64,000 bases of DNA from Sipunculus nudus. Its lineage: Eukaryota > Annelida > Sipuncula > Golfingiida > Sipunculidae. Position 1 is the stretch's first letter, and each line of letters begins with the position of its first letter. The stretch spans positions 77,726,643 through 77,790,642 of the forward strand of contig CM049307.1 in the NCBI GenBank assembly GCA_026874595.1, written 5' to 3'. Positions 29,073 to 38,517 of the stretch are shown here, piece by piece. A program made the translations under genes and the position numbers. The notes under the pieces are model-generated. The model ran no database searches, was not told the DNA's origin, and worked only from the letters and a program-made list of their open reading frames with translations.

Positions 29073-31370
29073 TCATGCTGTTCCGCCTGTCAGTTCGGGA
29101 AGGCCAAAAACACGCATGTATTCGTGAATGCTGTCATGCAAGTGCATCGCGCAATCACATGCATACCAACAAAGGCAACCTTGACACAGGTGTTTTTGCG
29201 GGATTTTGATCCGGCAAAGACCCACGACATGCTTCACTCTCTTTTCATGGAGCGACAGCTCTGTTTCGTTTGTGTTCTCGTTCCAGCTCGATGAGGGTCC
29301 GTGGAAGTGTGTGTCTTCGAAATGACGCACGCACGTCGCTCTCTGAAGCGCTTGTGCGTTTTTTGCTTCGCAGGAACAGCAAACTGCGTTCTCGAAGCCT
29401 TCCCCGATGGTGTGGACAAGTTCGTAGCACGTTCTCTCACCATTGCATACCTGCACGACGCACAGCGATGCTTTCGATACGCAACCTTTTTTCTTCCCGG
29501 TGCATCTCGGCGTCCCTACCACGGCGGGAGGGTCCTTCGTAGATCTTGTGACTGTCACTGGACCGAACCGCCCGGATGTGACGTAAGCCATCGGCACCCC
29601 GTGCCTGTCACCGGAACAGAGCAGCATGTGGCGTTCGGCGTGCACGTACAGTTCACGCGAAACCCGTTTTGCCATCGCAGGCGGAGCAGGGGCTTCGTAA
29701 ACCCTGTGCCATGACAAGGGCAGGGCTGTGACTGAGAACCCTCCGTAAGGAGTTCCCACCCGCAGGCTCGGTGTGTGCACGAAGCGGGGTTGACATTTCC
29801 CGCCCTTGTTCAGACGATCTACGTCAACGCAAACGCTGCGGGTGAACTCTGTTATGAACGGCTTCCGGACGCACTTGGCCTGGCACAGCGTGCACGCAAC
29901 CTTCAAGAATGTTATGTATTCTAGTCCACCAGCCAACGTATCTGATATCGTGCTGTACATCTGCCAACGGTACCTTTCCTGTATAAAGGAACGTAACACG
30001 AAACCTACAAGGTCTGCTTCTTGTGATTTGTTTTCTACATTGTTTGTTCCGACACTCATAACAGCCGGTCCCCTTCCGAGTGGTACAAACACGGTGCGTC
30101 GCAGCATTTTACTCATGTTCTTTATTTTATGGAGGACAACTGCATCCATGTGACCCGTCCGCTGCTGGGACAGCGCATGCGGTCGCTTTTCGCTACACGC
30201 CGTCTTGCAACGGTTTAGCCAATGTTTCATGATAGGCCCCATACCTGAGAATAGATCAGTCCTGGGGTCTGGACCCGCGTTCACAATACAGCCATTTGGT
30301 AATGATACGGCTACCGCCCTGGCGGAAGTGGAGCGGCAAAGGTTTACACGGCTGAGGTGTTCAACTGCGTTCAACGAGGATACGTGTACCAAACTCGGAG
30401 CAACAGGTTTAGAACACGCCCGCTGCCACGTTTCCGAATTGCCCTGGTCGCCGTTGCTTTCGTCCGCTGGGGCAAACGTGGGCTTGGCAGAAGAACAAAC
30501 CTCACGGAAAAATGAAATCCTGTTGCGTATGACTTCACCCAGGCAAGACGGTGTGGGCATCTCTGCGTGCTCTGTCACGTCCTGCTCGTCTGCTGCGTCT
30601 CCCGAGCCTTCCCCTTTTGTGGTTTGTATCAGGTTTTCGGACAGCGACAGGTACCATTGGCGTGCTGGGGCGGATGCGCCGCTTCCGAATTCGTATATAC
30701 AGTTGATTATGGCCTCCTGTAGCTCTACATCTATTGACAGGCAATCGCTTAAACTTTCATGTAGGAAGACGCGTCTCAGACGACGCCTGTATTCTCTGGC
30801 CCGCGACAGGCAAGCGGCATGTGCGTCATCGTCCACGTCCGTGTCAAAGGGTATAACACGCAGACTGCACGCGCAGCACAGGTCATAAACCAAAGAAACG
30901 TCTTGCGCAAAACCCGATTCTCTCTGTCGATCAGTATCATTGGACCAGTTGTGACAGAACCACTTGTAAAACCGCAGTCCCAGATTGTAAGTATACAACC
31001 ATGCAGTTGCATTAGGGCCTCCCGTCTCAAAGAAAGAACACAAGTCCGATAACCGGTCAACACCTTCGGGGTCAAACAGCAGTGGTTGTGCTACGCATCT
31101 TAACAGAAAAACCTCTTCTGTTGACAGATCACACTGCGTAATTTTGAAGGCAGCGAGACCTGAATCTCGGATCGCATGTTTTACGCTTTGTGTGAGAAAT
31201 CCGTCCAGACCGGCCTTGTCCGCTGTTTGGTCGTGCGTGAGGAACATCGCCCGGCATAACCCCCGTAGAAATTGGGTGTGAGCGTGAATGACGGATTCGG
31301 TTGTGGTGGTCGAATCGCCTCCATCTCGAGAGCGCGTCGCTGATGGCGCGTGATACGATACAGACGACAT
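29073..31370 (-). CDS. Cysteine-rich 765-residue protein, possible packaging accessory
   Basis: It starts at an ATG at 31370, nine bases after the stop of the upstream gene. The protein has no signal peptide. It has many paired cysteines and histidines, mostly in the C-terminal third: ACTLCQAKC, CCSCEAKN, CVRHFEDTHFH and CQGCLCWYACDC, followed by MHLHDSIH. These are zinc-cluster patterns. Herpesvirus DNA-packaging proteins of the UL32 type are similarly sized and have conserved CxxC pairs, so a UL32-like role is one possibility, but I cannot show it. The N-terminal half is helical, with an acidic linker (SGDAADEQDVTEHAE). The very short gap to the upstream gene suggests a shared transcript. 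Confidence 0.7.
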   Translation of the reverse strand: MSSVSYHAPSATRSRDGGDSTTTTESVIHAHTQFLRGLCRAMFLTHDQTADKAGLDGFLTQSVKHAIRDSGLAAFKITQCDLSTEEVFLLRCVAQPLLFDPEGVDRLSDLCSFFETGGPNATAWLYTYNLGLRFYKWFCHNWSNDTDRQRESGFAQDVSLVYDLCCACSLRVIPFDTDVDDDAHAACLSRAREYRRRLRRVFLHESLSDCLSIDVELQEAIINCIYEFGSGASAPARQWYLSLSENLIQTTKGEGSGDAADEQDVTEHAEMPTPSCLGEVIRNRISFFREVCSSAKPTFAPADESNGDQGNSETWQRACSKPVAPSLVHVSSLNAVEHLSRVNLCRSTSARAVAVSLPNGCIVNAGPDPRTDLFSGMGPIMKHWLNRCKTACSEKRPHALSQQRTGHMDAVVLHKIKNMSKMLRRTVFVPLGRGPAVMSVGTNNVENKSQEADLVGFVLRSFIQERYRWQMYSTISDTLAGGLEYITFLKVACTLCQAKCVRKPFITEFTRSVCVDVDRLNKGGKCQPRFVHTPSLRVGTPYGGFSVTALPLSWHRVYEAPAPPAMAKRVSRELYVHAERHMLLCSGDRHGVPMAYVTSGRFGPVTVTRSTKDPPAVVGTPRCTGKKKGCVSKASLCVVQVCNGERTCYELVHTIGEGFENAVCCSCEAKNAQALQRATCVRHFEDTHFHGPSSSWNENTNETELSLHEKRVKHVVGLCRIKIPQKHLCQGCLCWYACDCAMHLHDSIHEYMRVFGLPELTGGTA

Positions 31371-31379
31371 TCGCGATTT

Positions 31380-34300
31380 TTAAAACACGTGCGTTTTCAT
31401 CCAAACGCAAAAGTCATTCCAAACAGGAGAGCTGTGAACATCTGTCACGCTGTCTTGTGCAGTAAACGGCGTGCCGTGGATGCACGTGTGTATATCCCAC
31501 AAGGCGGACTGGCTGTTACCACTGGCCACCGCCTTATATTGGGTGATGCTCCTCAGCCATCTTTCGGTCTGTCCAGTCGATACTGCAGAGCAGGAATCCT
31601 TTATGCAACGCTTCAGGTATCCAGATAGGTTTGGACGGGAGGGATCCCACAGGAATAATGGTGCTTTTCTTGTGATCATGCAGCGCATGTGTGCCCGCAG
31701 CTCATCTGATTCGGATCCTGTGTCAAGCAACCTTTCTGCGATGTGCACGCAGATGTTGTTTATGTTTTGTGCCCTTCGGCGCAAAAAGTTGACCCGTTTT
31801 TGTCTAAGCGTTGGCGCCTCCTTAGCGTCCGTCGGAGGGACAGGTAGCCGACGCAAAAATATGCGGCACATTCCGCACAGCCGCCCGATGGCTTTCAACA
31901 ACAGGGTAGTGGCCAAGTAGCTGCCCGCCCGGAAACGGGCGTGCACCACGTTATTTGAACTTGAACCACTCGTAACGTGGGCGTGCATGAACCTTTCCAC
32001 AAAATGCAGCACCCATATTCCCAACGGTTTCAAATGCCGTGCGATCTTTGCCTTCCATTTATCCTCTATGTTCAAAAGCGACAGCCGTTGTGTCCAGAGG
32101 TCTGTTTTCCCACAGTCCCACCAGTCGCCCGACACCAAGAGGTCCTGTTCCTTTGCCGTCTTTGGTTTCATCGCCTGGCTCAGGACGATGTCCTCCATTA
32201 TCATGTTGACCAACGGGGAAGCCCCTCCTGCTTTTGTTCGATCGCATGCATTATCCATACAGTCGGGTATGCATGTCGCTAACAGGTAGATCGCCGTCTT
32301 TCCTGAAAGGTGCAGACCTAGCCACCCGGCCATGCGTCGCACTTGTGCCTGTGTCTGGATCCGGGCGTGCTCACATCCTTTATCCCACAGCATGTTATCC
32401 GTTGTCGGCATATATGACCACAGGGAATCCCGTCGGGACACTGAACCGTCCCACTTCTCCCTGCATTTTTCCAGCAACAAACGGAACGCTTGTTCTGGTT
32501 CTTCTCTGACGCAGGTTCGTTCAGACAGTGGCCATACCGCGCCTACGTAAACATCGCCCTCCTGAATCCTCTGTCTGCTGTATGGGGTATCATCGGTGGA
32601 CAGCGACCCATTCTCGAAACAGTCTGCAGCGCTGAACCCCACCACGTCAGCAGCAGCCGTCAACAACACCTTCAGGGCAATCTTGTCCTCCTTGCACATG
32701 TCGCCCATAAGCCGTATGTATACGTGGTGTTGTGGCAGCTCGGGGGACAGCAGGTTAAACAGGACAACGTCTGCATCAGGCGGTTCATCCTTTCTCCGCT
32801 CCCGCAAACGCATCGATTGCCTCACGTGAGACTTCAAACGTGCGACACCCGTCCCTCTGCATCTCGACACATAGTTCACACACATGTACACGTACGCTGC
32901 CATGACCTTCCCCATTATATCGCACAACCACACAGGGGTCACACTGGTAGCCTCTTTTGGCCTTTCTACAGGCAAAGCTGTGTCGTCACTTGCAGACGTA
33001 CTTGTCGACGTTGCCTCACCGGAAAAAGTCTCCTTTGCTGTGGCAGCATGTTGTGATATGTCTTCGTCCACGTCGCTGTCGTATTCCTCGAAGGTGACGC
33101 CGGGTTTACTCTGAACGAATGACGGATGGTCCACCCCATATGCTTTCGTTGTAGATTGGCTTTTGCTGTCTGCTGTAAGTTTTGGGAGCTGTGCCCGAGG
33201 GACTGCAACCAACCTGGCGACCCGCTCACAGTTGTACGCAGCAAGCTCCGAGGTGGTCAAACTTAGTTTTTCGGCTTTGTCAGCCCAGGCTGTGTCCAAC
33301 CATGAAAGGTGTGGTAACTCTGTTTGTTTCTTCTGTCTACAGGTCGACGCGACCCATTTCTCTGTGCCGTGTAGGCTCGGTTGTGAACAAATACTTAAAT
33401 TTCGTTTCTGTCTTTTTTCTAAATGCCGTAGTTGCGTGTCCTCGGATGGTACGCCTGTTTTGGCGGCGTCAGCGATCAAGCACAGAAGTTTGTTCATCCA
33501 CTGGTGGCATTTAGCCCGCACGGTCGCAAATCGCTCCCGTCCCAAGAGGTTGTCCAAGTTGCGTGATGTGTCAACGGCGCTTTTGTCCTCCCGATGTTTG
33601 TCTGCTGTCCAGACGCATACCCAGGCCGGGGCCAGTTCGAAATTATCCAGTTCGCAGAGGGCGTAAGACGTGGGTGTTAAGGCCTTCCACAGAACTGGGT
33701 GATCCTTCAGACGGTAGCTGTAACAGTCACACGTGTGTAGACCTTCGTCCGACGGGTCGGCAGTATTTTGCCAGCGTTTGTCAGACGCGTTGCACGATTT
33801 ATGGTTTTTCCCGTTTTGTGGCAGTAGGTCAGCTAGTAGCAGCCTGTAACGTTTGCCTGAAAGATGAACCGTCTCGTACGTCAGGACAGCTGCCCCCGCA
33901 TCCCTCACTAAGTGTTCTTCATTTTCCCGCCATTGGTCACCTGCTTTGTGAAGATCGAGGGCTGTTGAGATATCCCCATCACCCTGGAATTCAACCGGTA
34001 GGGACTCTATGAAAGATGAACGGCAGTTCCCCCATGCACTGTCTGCGTCGCACGGGGCCAGCCCTGACTCTATGGCATTCGCGTCTTGGTTGAATCGGCG
34101 AACTCCCATATCCATGAAACCCGGTTGCATATGTCTTCCTTGAAATGCCCCTGTCAGGCCCTTCCAGTCGGCATGCACAGTGTGAAACAAGTAAGGGTCT
34201 GGTAACTTGATCAGTTGGCTCAAGTGCGCACCTAGTGACACCGACCCGTTCACCTTTGTGTCATTGGAAATGTAGCCCCTCCAAAACAAACTTTGGGTAT

Positions 34301-34628
34301 CTGCCCGATACATCAAGAAACCCGTGTACAGGTGTATGATCGCCACTGGAGTCCATGTCGTAGGATCAAACCCGAGGATGAACCCATTTTCACAAGGGCT
34401 AGTGTCAACAGACGTCCTTTCAACCCAAAGATCCCATGGTTTACGGCCGCGTTTTTTAAAATTCGTGCCACGCACTTGGAGCTTACGCTTCAATGATTCG
34501 GAAGGTGCATAGGGCACCAGACCTTCGTTCTTGCATGACACCCTACGGCAAAAGACAAAATGCTGACAATCCATCGTTACATTTACTGCGTTCAAATATC
34601 CAGGAGCATTTGGACAAGATACACTCAT
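31380..34628 (-). CDS. Unrecognised 1082-residue protein
   Basis: The start is an ATG at 34628. The protein is long and soluble, with no signal peptide or membrane span. A basic KKRGRKPW segment lies near residue 58, and the middle is Ser/Thr/acidic and probably disordered (EEYDSDVDEDIS, then a Ser/Thr run near 545-560). The C-terminal 400 residues are helical and rich in Arg, Cys and Leu. It has no NTP-binding or nuclease motif that I can find. Inner tegument proteins and helicase-primase accessory subunits of herpesviruses have similar sizes, but neither can be claimed from sequence. The stop lies nine bases before the next gene's ATG. Confidence 0.7.
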   Translation of the reverse strand: MSVSCPNAPGYLNAVNVTMDCQHFVFCRRVSCKNEGLVPYAPSESLKRKLQVRGTNFKKRGRKPWDLWVERTSVDTSPCENGFILGFDPTTWTPVAIIHLYTGFLMYRADTQSLFWRGYISNDTKVNGSVSLGAHLSQLIKLPDPYLFHTVHADWKGLTGAFQGRHMQPGFMDMGVRRFNQDANAIESGLAPCDADSAWGNCRSSFIESLPVEFQGDGDISTALDLHKAGDQWRENEEHLVRDAGAAVLTYETVHLSGKRYRLLLADLLPQNGKNHKSCNASDKRWQNTADPSDEGLHTCDCYSYRLKDHPVLWKALTPTSYALCELDNFELAPAWVCVWTADKHREDKSAVDTSRNLDNLLGRERFATVRAKCHQWMNKLLCLIADAAKTGVPSEDTQLRHLEKRQKRNLSICSQPSLHGTEKWVASTCRQKKQTELPHLSWLDTAWADKAEKLSLTTSELAAYNCERVARLVAVPRAQLPKLTADSKSQSTTKAYGVDHPSFVQSKPGVTFEEYDSDVDEDISQHAATAKETFSGEATSTSTSASDDTALPVERPKEATSVTPVWLCDIMGKVMAAYVYMCVNYVSRCRGTGVARLKSHVRQSMRLRERRKDEPPDADVVLFNLLSPELPQHHVYIRLMGDMCKEDKIALKVLLTAAADVVGFSAADCFENGSLSTDDTPYSRQRIQEGDVYVGAVWPLSERTCVREEPEQAFRLLLEKCREKWDGSVSRRDSLWSYMPTTDNMLWDKGCEHARIQTQAQVRRMAGWLGLHLSGKTAIYLLATCIPDCMDNACDRTKAGGASPLVNMIMEDIVLSQAMKPKTAKEQDLLVSGDWWDCGKTDLWTQRLSLLNIEDKWKAKIARHLKPLGIWVLHFVERFMHAHVTSGSSSNNVVHARFRAGSYLATTLLLKAIGRLCGMCRIFLRRLPVPPTDAKEAPTLRQKRVNFLRRRAQNINNICVHIAERLLDTGSESDELRAHMRCMITRKAPLFLWDPSRPNLSGYLKRCIKDSCSAVSTGQTERWLRSITQYKAVASGNSQSALWDIHTCIHGTPFTAQDSVTDVHSSPVWNDFCVWMKTHVF

Positions 34629-34764
34629 ACGAAAACTTCACGTACATCACAAATATCAACAAAAACACAATAAAGACGGTTATGGATACGACGGTTTATA
34701 CGATATGTAACAAACATGCAGTAAATACACACCCGGAGTAACCGGAGCTGTACATAAACCTGTT

Positions 34765-34770
34765 TTTATT
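34765..34770 (-). terminator. Polyadenylation signal downstream of the first IAP gene
   Basis: TTTATT on the plus strand reads AATAAA on the minus strand, 130 bp past the stop of the BIR-RING gene at 34900. Confidence 0.5.
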
Positions 34771-34899
34771 TCATATACAGTGATACACAATGTCCACAGG
34801 GGCCGTTATACGAACTGTTCTAGAATATACGACTGATAATACACATGGTCCGTGGGTAATAAAGTCCGCGCGCCAGTACAACAATGTTTTAGTCGATAC

Positions 34900-35487
34900 T
34901 CAACATAAATATATACGTATCTTGTTTGATGCGCGCACATTGCATTGGGGGCAAACCTGAAGCTGAGCAGAGCATGTGTTGCACACCAGCAGGTGATTGC
35001 AAGGCAAGAAGACGACACTCACTTCCTCTGCAAAACACACCTTGCACAAACACCTGTCCTCGTTTTGTCCTTCGTCTTGTATTGGGGTTTGACGTGTTGT
35101 TTGTTGATCGGTAGCTTTGGGTGACGCCAAGACGTTTTCATGCGAGGTTACGCTTAGGCGTGCATCCAGGAAAGAGCATCCATGTGTCCGTTTGGCATGC
35201 TCTACCCACGGGTCGTGTTCTGGCAACCACTGGTCAAGAAGGACACCGCATTGGAAACACTTAACCTTGTCTGCGCTGCCCGTGTAATACAAGCCAGCTT
35301 CTGCCAGCCTGGCGGGCTTTTGTATGTCGCGTACAGGCCAGTTCGGTAAAAACGACGCCAGGCGATCTATGTACTGTTGCATAGAAGGCTGAGTTAAATA
35401 GACGGTGGGTAATACCTCCTGTCCTACAACCTCAGTTAACGTTGTTACCTTTCTCATGGCGGGCACGGAGAGAGATATGTCAGACAT
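34900..35487 (-). CDS. IAP with one BIR and a RING finger
   Basis: This 195-residue protein starts at an ATG at 35487. A BIR domain spans about 42-108, with the CFQC pair, the W and the DPWVEH/C residues that bind zinc. A short linker leads to a C-terminal RING (about 145-185), CKVCFAEEVSVVFLPCNH then CNTC and CPQC, of the type shared by cellular IAPs. Such proteins bind caspases or caspase adaptors through the BIR and act as E3 ubiquitin ligases through the RING. IAP genes are a known feature of malacoherpesviruses and other invertebrate viruses. The likely role is to block death or innate signalling of the infected cell. It is the last of an array of IAP genes on this strand. Confidence 0.92.
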   Translation of the reverse strand: MSDISLSVPAMRKVTTLTEVVGQEVLPTVYLTQPSMQQYIDRLASFLPNWPVRDIQKPARLAEAGLYYTGSADKVKCFQCGVLLDQWLPEHDPWVEHAKRTHGCSFLDARLSVTSHENVLASPKATDQQTTRQTPIQDEGQNEDRCLCKVCFAEEVSVVFLPCNHLLVCNTCSAQLQVCPQCNVRASNKIRIYLC

Positions 35488-35804
35488 GTTAACGGATGGT
35501 CGAGTACTGACTGCAGTGCAGTCCCTGGAGCGCGGCTATATATGGAAGACGTGGGGAATATGTGTTGTGCAACACGGCAGACCATGTGCCTTTATGCTAA
35601 GCGATCTACGTGGTGTAACGGGGGCTATACATGATACATACACACCACTAACTGTATATGGCAAATATGTATGTATCAGAAATGAAGCGGTAGCAGTAAC
35701 AACACTTAGGGGGAGAGTCAAATATTGTACCTCTTTTCACACTGCGTGTCGGTGTAGTATACGCACGAATCGTTATTTACCATCATATGACCCTTGTGTG
35801 TCAT
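35488..35804. other. Gap between IAP genes, no gene seen
   Basis: The 317 bp hold the promoter side of the BIR-RING gene and the 3' end of the spliced IAP gene. TATA-like ATATATGG lies near 35538-35545. Short open frames on both strands lack any recognisable protein features. Confidence 0.5.
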
Positions 35805-36899
35805 TCACATAAATGTTTTCACTGTGGCTTTAATGAGTTCACGACAAATGGGACATTTTTGCAGCTGCAGGGAACAGTCAAGGCAACAGACCAAATGGCT
35901 GCATGGTAAGAAGACGATGTTAACCTCGCTCGTCAGACAGACTTTGCACTTCGTCTTGTCGCGGAGTGCCTGTATTTCTGCGGAAAGTGTATCACGGCGT
36001 TCTTTGTCATCAGCCGTTTCCCCGGCGCTACTACCTGTCGGCTGTGGGGCCTTTTCGCTTTCTTTGTCATCTGCTGTTTCCCCGGCGCTACCAGGTGTCG
36101 GCTGTGGGACCTGTTCGCTTTTCTTATTTTGCTTCTTCTTCTGTGTCTTCTTTTTCTTACGTTTCTTAGAGCTATCAGAACATTTCTCTGTTTTCTGGGT
36201 GCTCGTTCCTGTTGCCTCCTCACCCTGGCTTGTTCCACACTCGCCGTTCTTGCACGCTGAGGCTGCAACAGAGGTAGAAGCATTTTCCGGTTCGTTTTCA
36301 TCCTCCGAATCAATCTCTGTATGTGCAATGTTTGCATATGTGACTGTTTTTTCAAAACGGCTTTGAGTCACTTCAAACTTTTTTACAGCATCCATCAGTT
36401 CATTGATGTCAACACATGCCCGTCCCTTTAGTCGCATAGCACCCTTAATGCTATCCCTTGTAAAGCCCATTTCAAGTGCCTCTTTAACCATTGGTGTAGT
36501 CATAAAAGAAGCAACAACGTCAGAAATATCAGTTCGTGAACGGTTCTCACCCGCCTGTTCAGACTGGTCTATCATACCGTTGATGGCATTCTGGACCTCC
36601 GGTATGTGTCTGCATGCATTCAGGAACTCACAGCGGGGGAACCAACGTGCGTGTTCGGTCCAAGGATTATCGTCTGCATCCCAATTACAAAGTCCACCTC
36701 CGCACATAAAACAGCGTACACGGTCGTCCTGGCCTATGTAAAAGAAGCCCGCTTGACAGAGTCTGGCGACAGGTTGAATTGACGACGCCTGCCACAGTCT
36801 GAATGACCTGAACCGGATCGCTACGTCAGCGTATTGTGGATGTGCCGCGTGGTGCATCATCGTTCTGATGCTTGCCGCGTCACACATCTCATCAGGTGC
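35805..36899 (-). CDS. IAP, exon 2: second BIR, UBA and RING
   Basis: The frame lacks an ATG until 36887. A strong 3' splice site, a pyrimidine-rich tract ending TTTTTCAG, places an exon start at 36899 in phase 0. This exon encodes a BIR domain (CFMC, then DNPWTEH and C), then a UBA-like segment (VKEALEMGFTRDSIKGAM), an acidic and Lys-rich low-complexity linker, and a C-terminal RING (CKVCLTSEV, FLPCSH, CLDC, CPIC). With exon 1 it gives a BIR-BIR-UBA-RING protein of about 621 residues, the layout of cellular IAPs. If unspliced, a 360-residue BIR-UBA-RING protein could start at 36887. The role is likely ubiquitin-dependent control of cell death or NF-kB-type signalling. Confidence 0.82.
   Translation of the reverse strand, partial: APDEMCDAASIRTMMHHAAHPQYADVAIRFRSFRLWQASSIQPVARLCQAGFFYIGQDDRVRCFMCGGGLCNWDADDNPWTEHARWFPRCEFLNACRHIPEVQNAINGMIDQSEQAGENRSRTDISDVVASFMTTPMVKEALEMGFTRDSIKGAMRLKGRACVDINELMDAVKKFEVTQSRFEKTVTYANIAHTEIDSEDENEPENASTSVAASACKNGECGTSQGEEATGTSTQKTEKCSDSSKKRKKKKTQKKKQNKKSEQVPQPTPGSAGETADDKESEKAPQPTGSSAGETADDKERRDTLSAEIQALRDKTKCKVCLTSEVNIVFLPCSHLVCCLDCSLQLQKCPICRELIKATVKTFM
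36001..36120 (-). repeat. Tandem 60-bp duplication in the IAP linker
   Basis: Two adjacent 60-bp units (36001-36060 and 36061-36120) are nearly identical and encode a 20-residue unit that includes SAGETADDKE, just ahead of the RING. The duplication is in frame and looks recent. Confidence 0.85.
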
Positions 36900-37121
36900 C
36901 TGAAAAACAGAACAGACTGTATTGTCGTAACGTGCAATGACGTCCACATGATCATATGTCCGTTTCAGTTAAACGCACATGTTACCCATACGTTTCTCAC
37001 AACAGCAAAACACCCCGCAAACCTTTACATGCGCTGTAATCTATGATCAAATGTATAACAATTTGACAGTTTCGCTATGTATGTATCAGCTCTATAACGT
37101 GATTGCAAACATTTAACTTAC
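36900..37121 (-). other. Predicted 222-bp intron joining two IAP exons
   Basis: On the minus strand the donor GG|GTAAGTTAA lies at 37122/37121 and the acceptor TTTTTCAG|GCACC at 36900/36899. Both sides are phase 0. The upstream frame ends just three codons into the intron (Val-Ser-stop), and the downstream frame has no ATG before the acceptor, both as expected for a real intron. Confidence 0.75.
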
Positions 37122-37892
37122 CCCAGGGGTCTCTGGAATATTGGACGTGCTGACACTGGTTCTCTGCAAAGATAGGTTCTGCATATCCTGGCTCAATGTC
37201 GACATGCCCGGTGTAGAATTTGACGGTGTTAGAGCCCGAGGTTTTTCCCTACCCGTTTCTGCTTCCCGAGGTGTATCCTGACCTGTATTGAATGCAGCGG
37301 GCATGCTGGACGGGCCAGCAGCAGCTTGAACATGGGACTGTGGAGAACGCCCTTCATTGTTGGGTTGCAATGAAGTTAAAGTTTCCTTCACAGCAATCTT
37401 CAGTTGTGGCACTTTACATTTTGCTCCAGTGTTGCCAAAGAAGGTGAATATAAACGGTAAGGGCACATTGTTTGTGTTAGATGTAGCGCTACCACTTGCT
37501 CCACCTGTTGTCTCAGAGGCAGTCTGTCTCAGTAATGTGACCTTGCGTTCTTCTTCGCGTATTCTGTCCAACGAAAACACTTCATTTTCAGCGACCATAG
37601 GAACATTTCCAATGTCGATTCCTAAAATGAACTGGCACCCAGGAGCGTGTCTCTCGTGTTCGGACAACGGGAGGTCCGTTTCCACCCAACGTTTCAGACG
37701 AATGTCACAAACAAAGCACTTTACCTCATCTTCACGCCCTGTATAATAGAACCCGACTTTTGCCAGAGCTGTCGGAAATGCTGGGTTTCCTTTCGGCCAC
37801 GTTTTGTATGACACCAGCCGGTTGATCTCATATCTGTAATGTTCACGGTCACTGACAATCTCTCCCGTCAAGTTATTATATATAGTTACCAT
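37122..37892 (-). CDS. IAP, exon 1: first BIR and linker
   Basis: It begins at an ATG at 37892. Residues about 25-92 form a BIR domain with the CFVC pair, the conserved W, and LSEHERHAPGC carrying the last zinc ligands. A Ser/Thr/Pro-rich linker follows, up to a consensus donor after codon 257. Read without splicing, the frame would stop three codons later as a BIR-only protein of 259 residues without a RING. Joined to the exon at 35805-36899 in phase 0, it gives a two-BIR protein with UBA and RING. Both forms may exist: BIR-only from the unspliced message and full length from the spliced one. Confidence 0.82.
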
Positions 37893-38517
37893 ATTGGACA
37901 GACAACCTGTGGTGTATATAAGTTCCAGACGAGCTCAGCAGCACGATAGTCATATGGAATCAATTGTAGAGCCCTGTGCCAAATAACAGTCACTCCGTTT
38001 ATTAATGACAGGATGCTGACTTATGATGCCGAAACTGAACAGTCGACGTCCGCGGCGTTTATGCTGAACATTCTGTTGTGCTGAGCTTATATAGCAAGAA
38101 AGCAGACATGACGTCAAACATAGGAAATTCCACAACACGCACAAACAACGTTTTGTAAAACATGTTTAATGGCAGGGGTAACGTGACTCACAAACACATA
38201 TATCAAATAACTACGTAAACACCAAAAAAACTCCCTACTGGTGTGCGTCATAACCGAAACATACGACCAACGACGTTTTATACATTGTTTCCACAAACCA
38301 CGTTTAAGTAGCAGGGTATCCGGTACGTGATTAGCAGTCATATCCTCTTACAAAGACATCACGTCCTTGACACTCGTATGAGCGAGTATGGTTTGTTTTA
38401 CATACGGAGGTGTACATATGATGATGACACTGATATGTTAACACTTAACACATATTAGTATATTCCTAATTTCGTGAAAGTTAACGGTCACTGTACTATT
38501 CACATGGTTCGATAGGT
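37893..38517. other. 625-bp gap between IAP genes, no gene seen
   Basis: AT-rich spacer with no convincing gene. It holds the promoter side of the spliced IAP gene (TATATATAG-type sequence near 37876-37884 and upstream) and a minus-strand polyadenylation signal at 37998-38003 that may serve the BIR-BIR-RING gene. Otherwise nothing is seen. Confidence 0.5.

Noticed and set aside
30205-30888. Plus-strand frame of 227 codons
   Set aside because: It is the antisense shadow of the 765-residue gene and lacks domain features.
35405-35812. Plus-strand 135-codon frame overlapping the BIR-RING gene start
   Set aside because: It is antisense to a confident gene and has no recognisable domain. It could be a small gene, but the support is weak.
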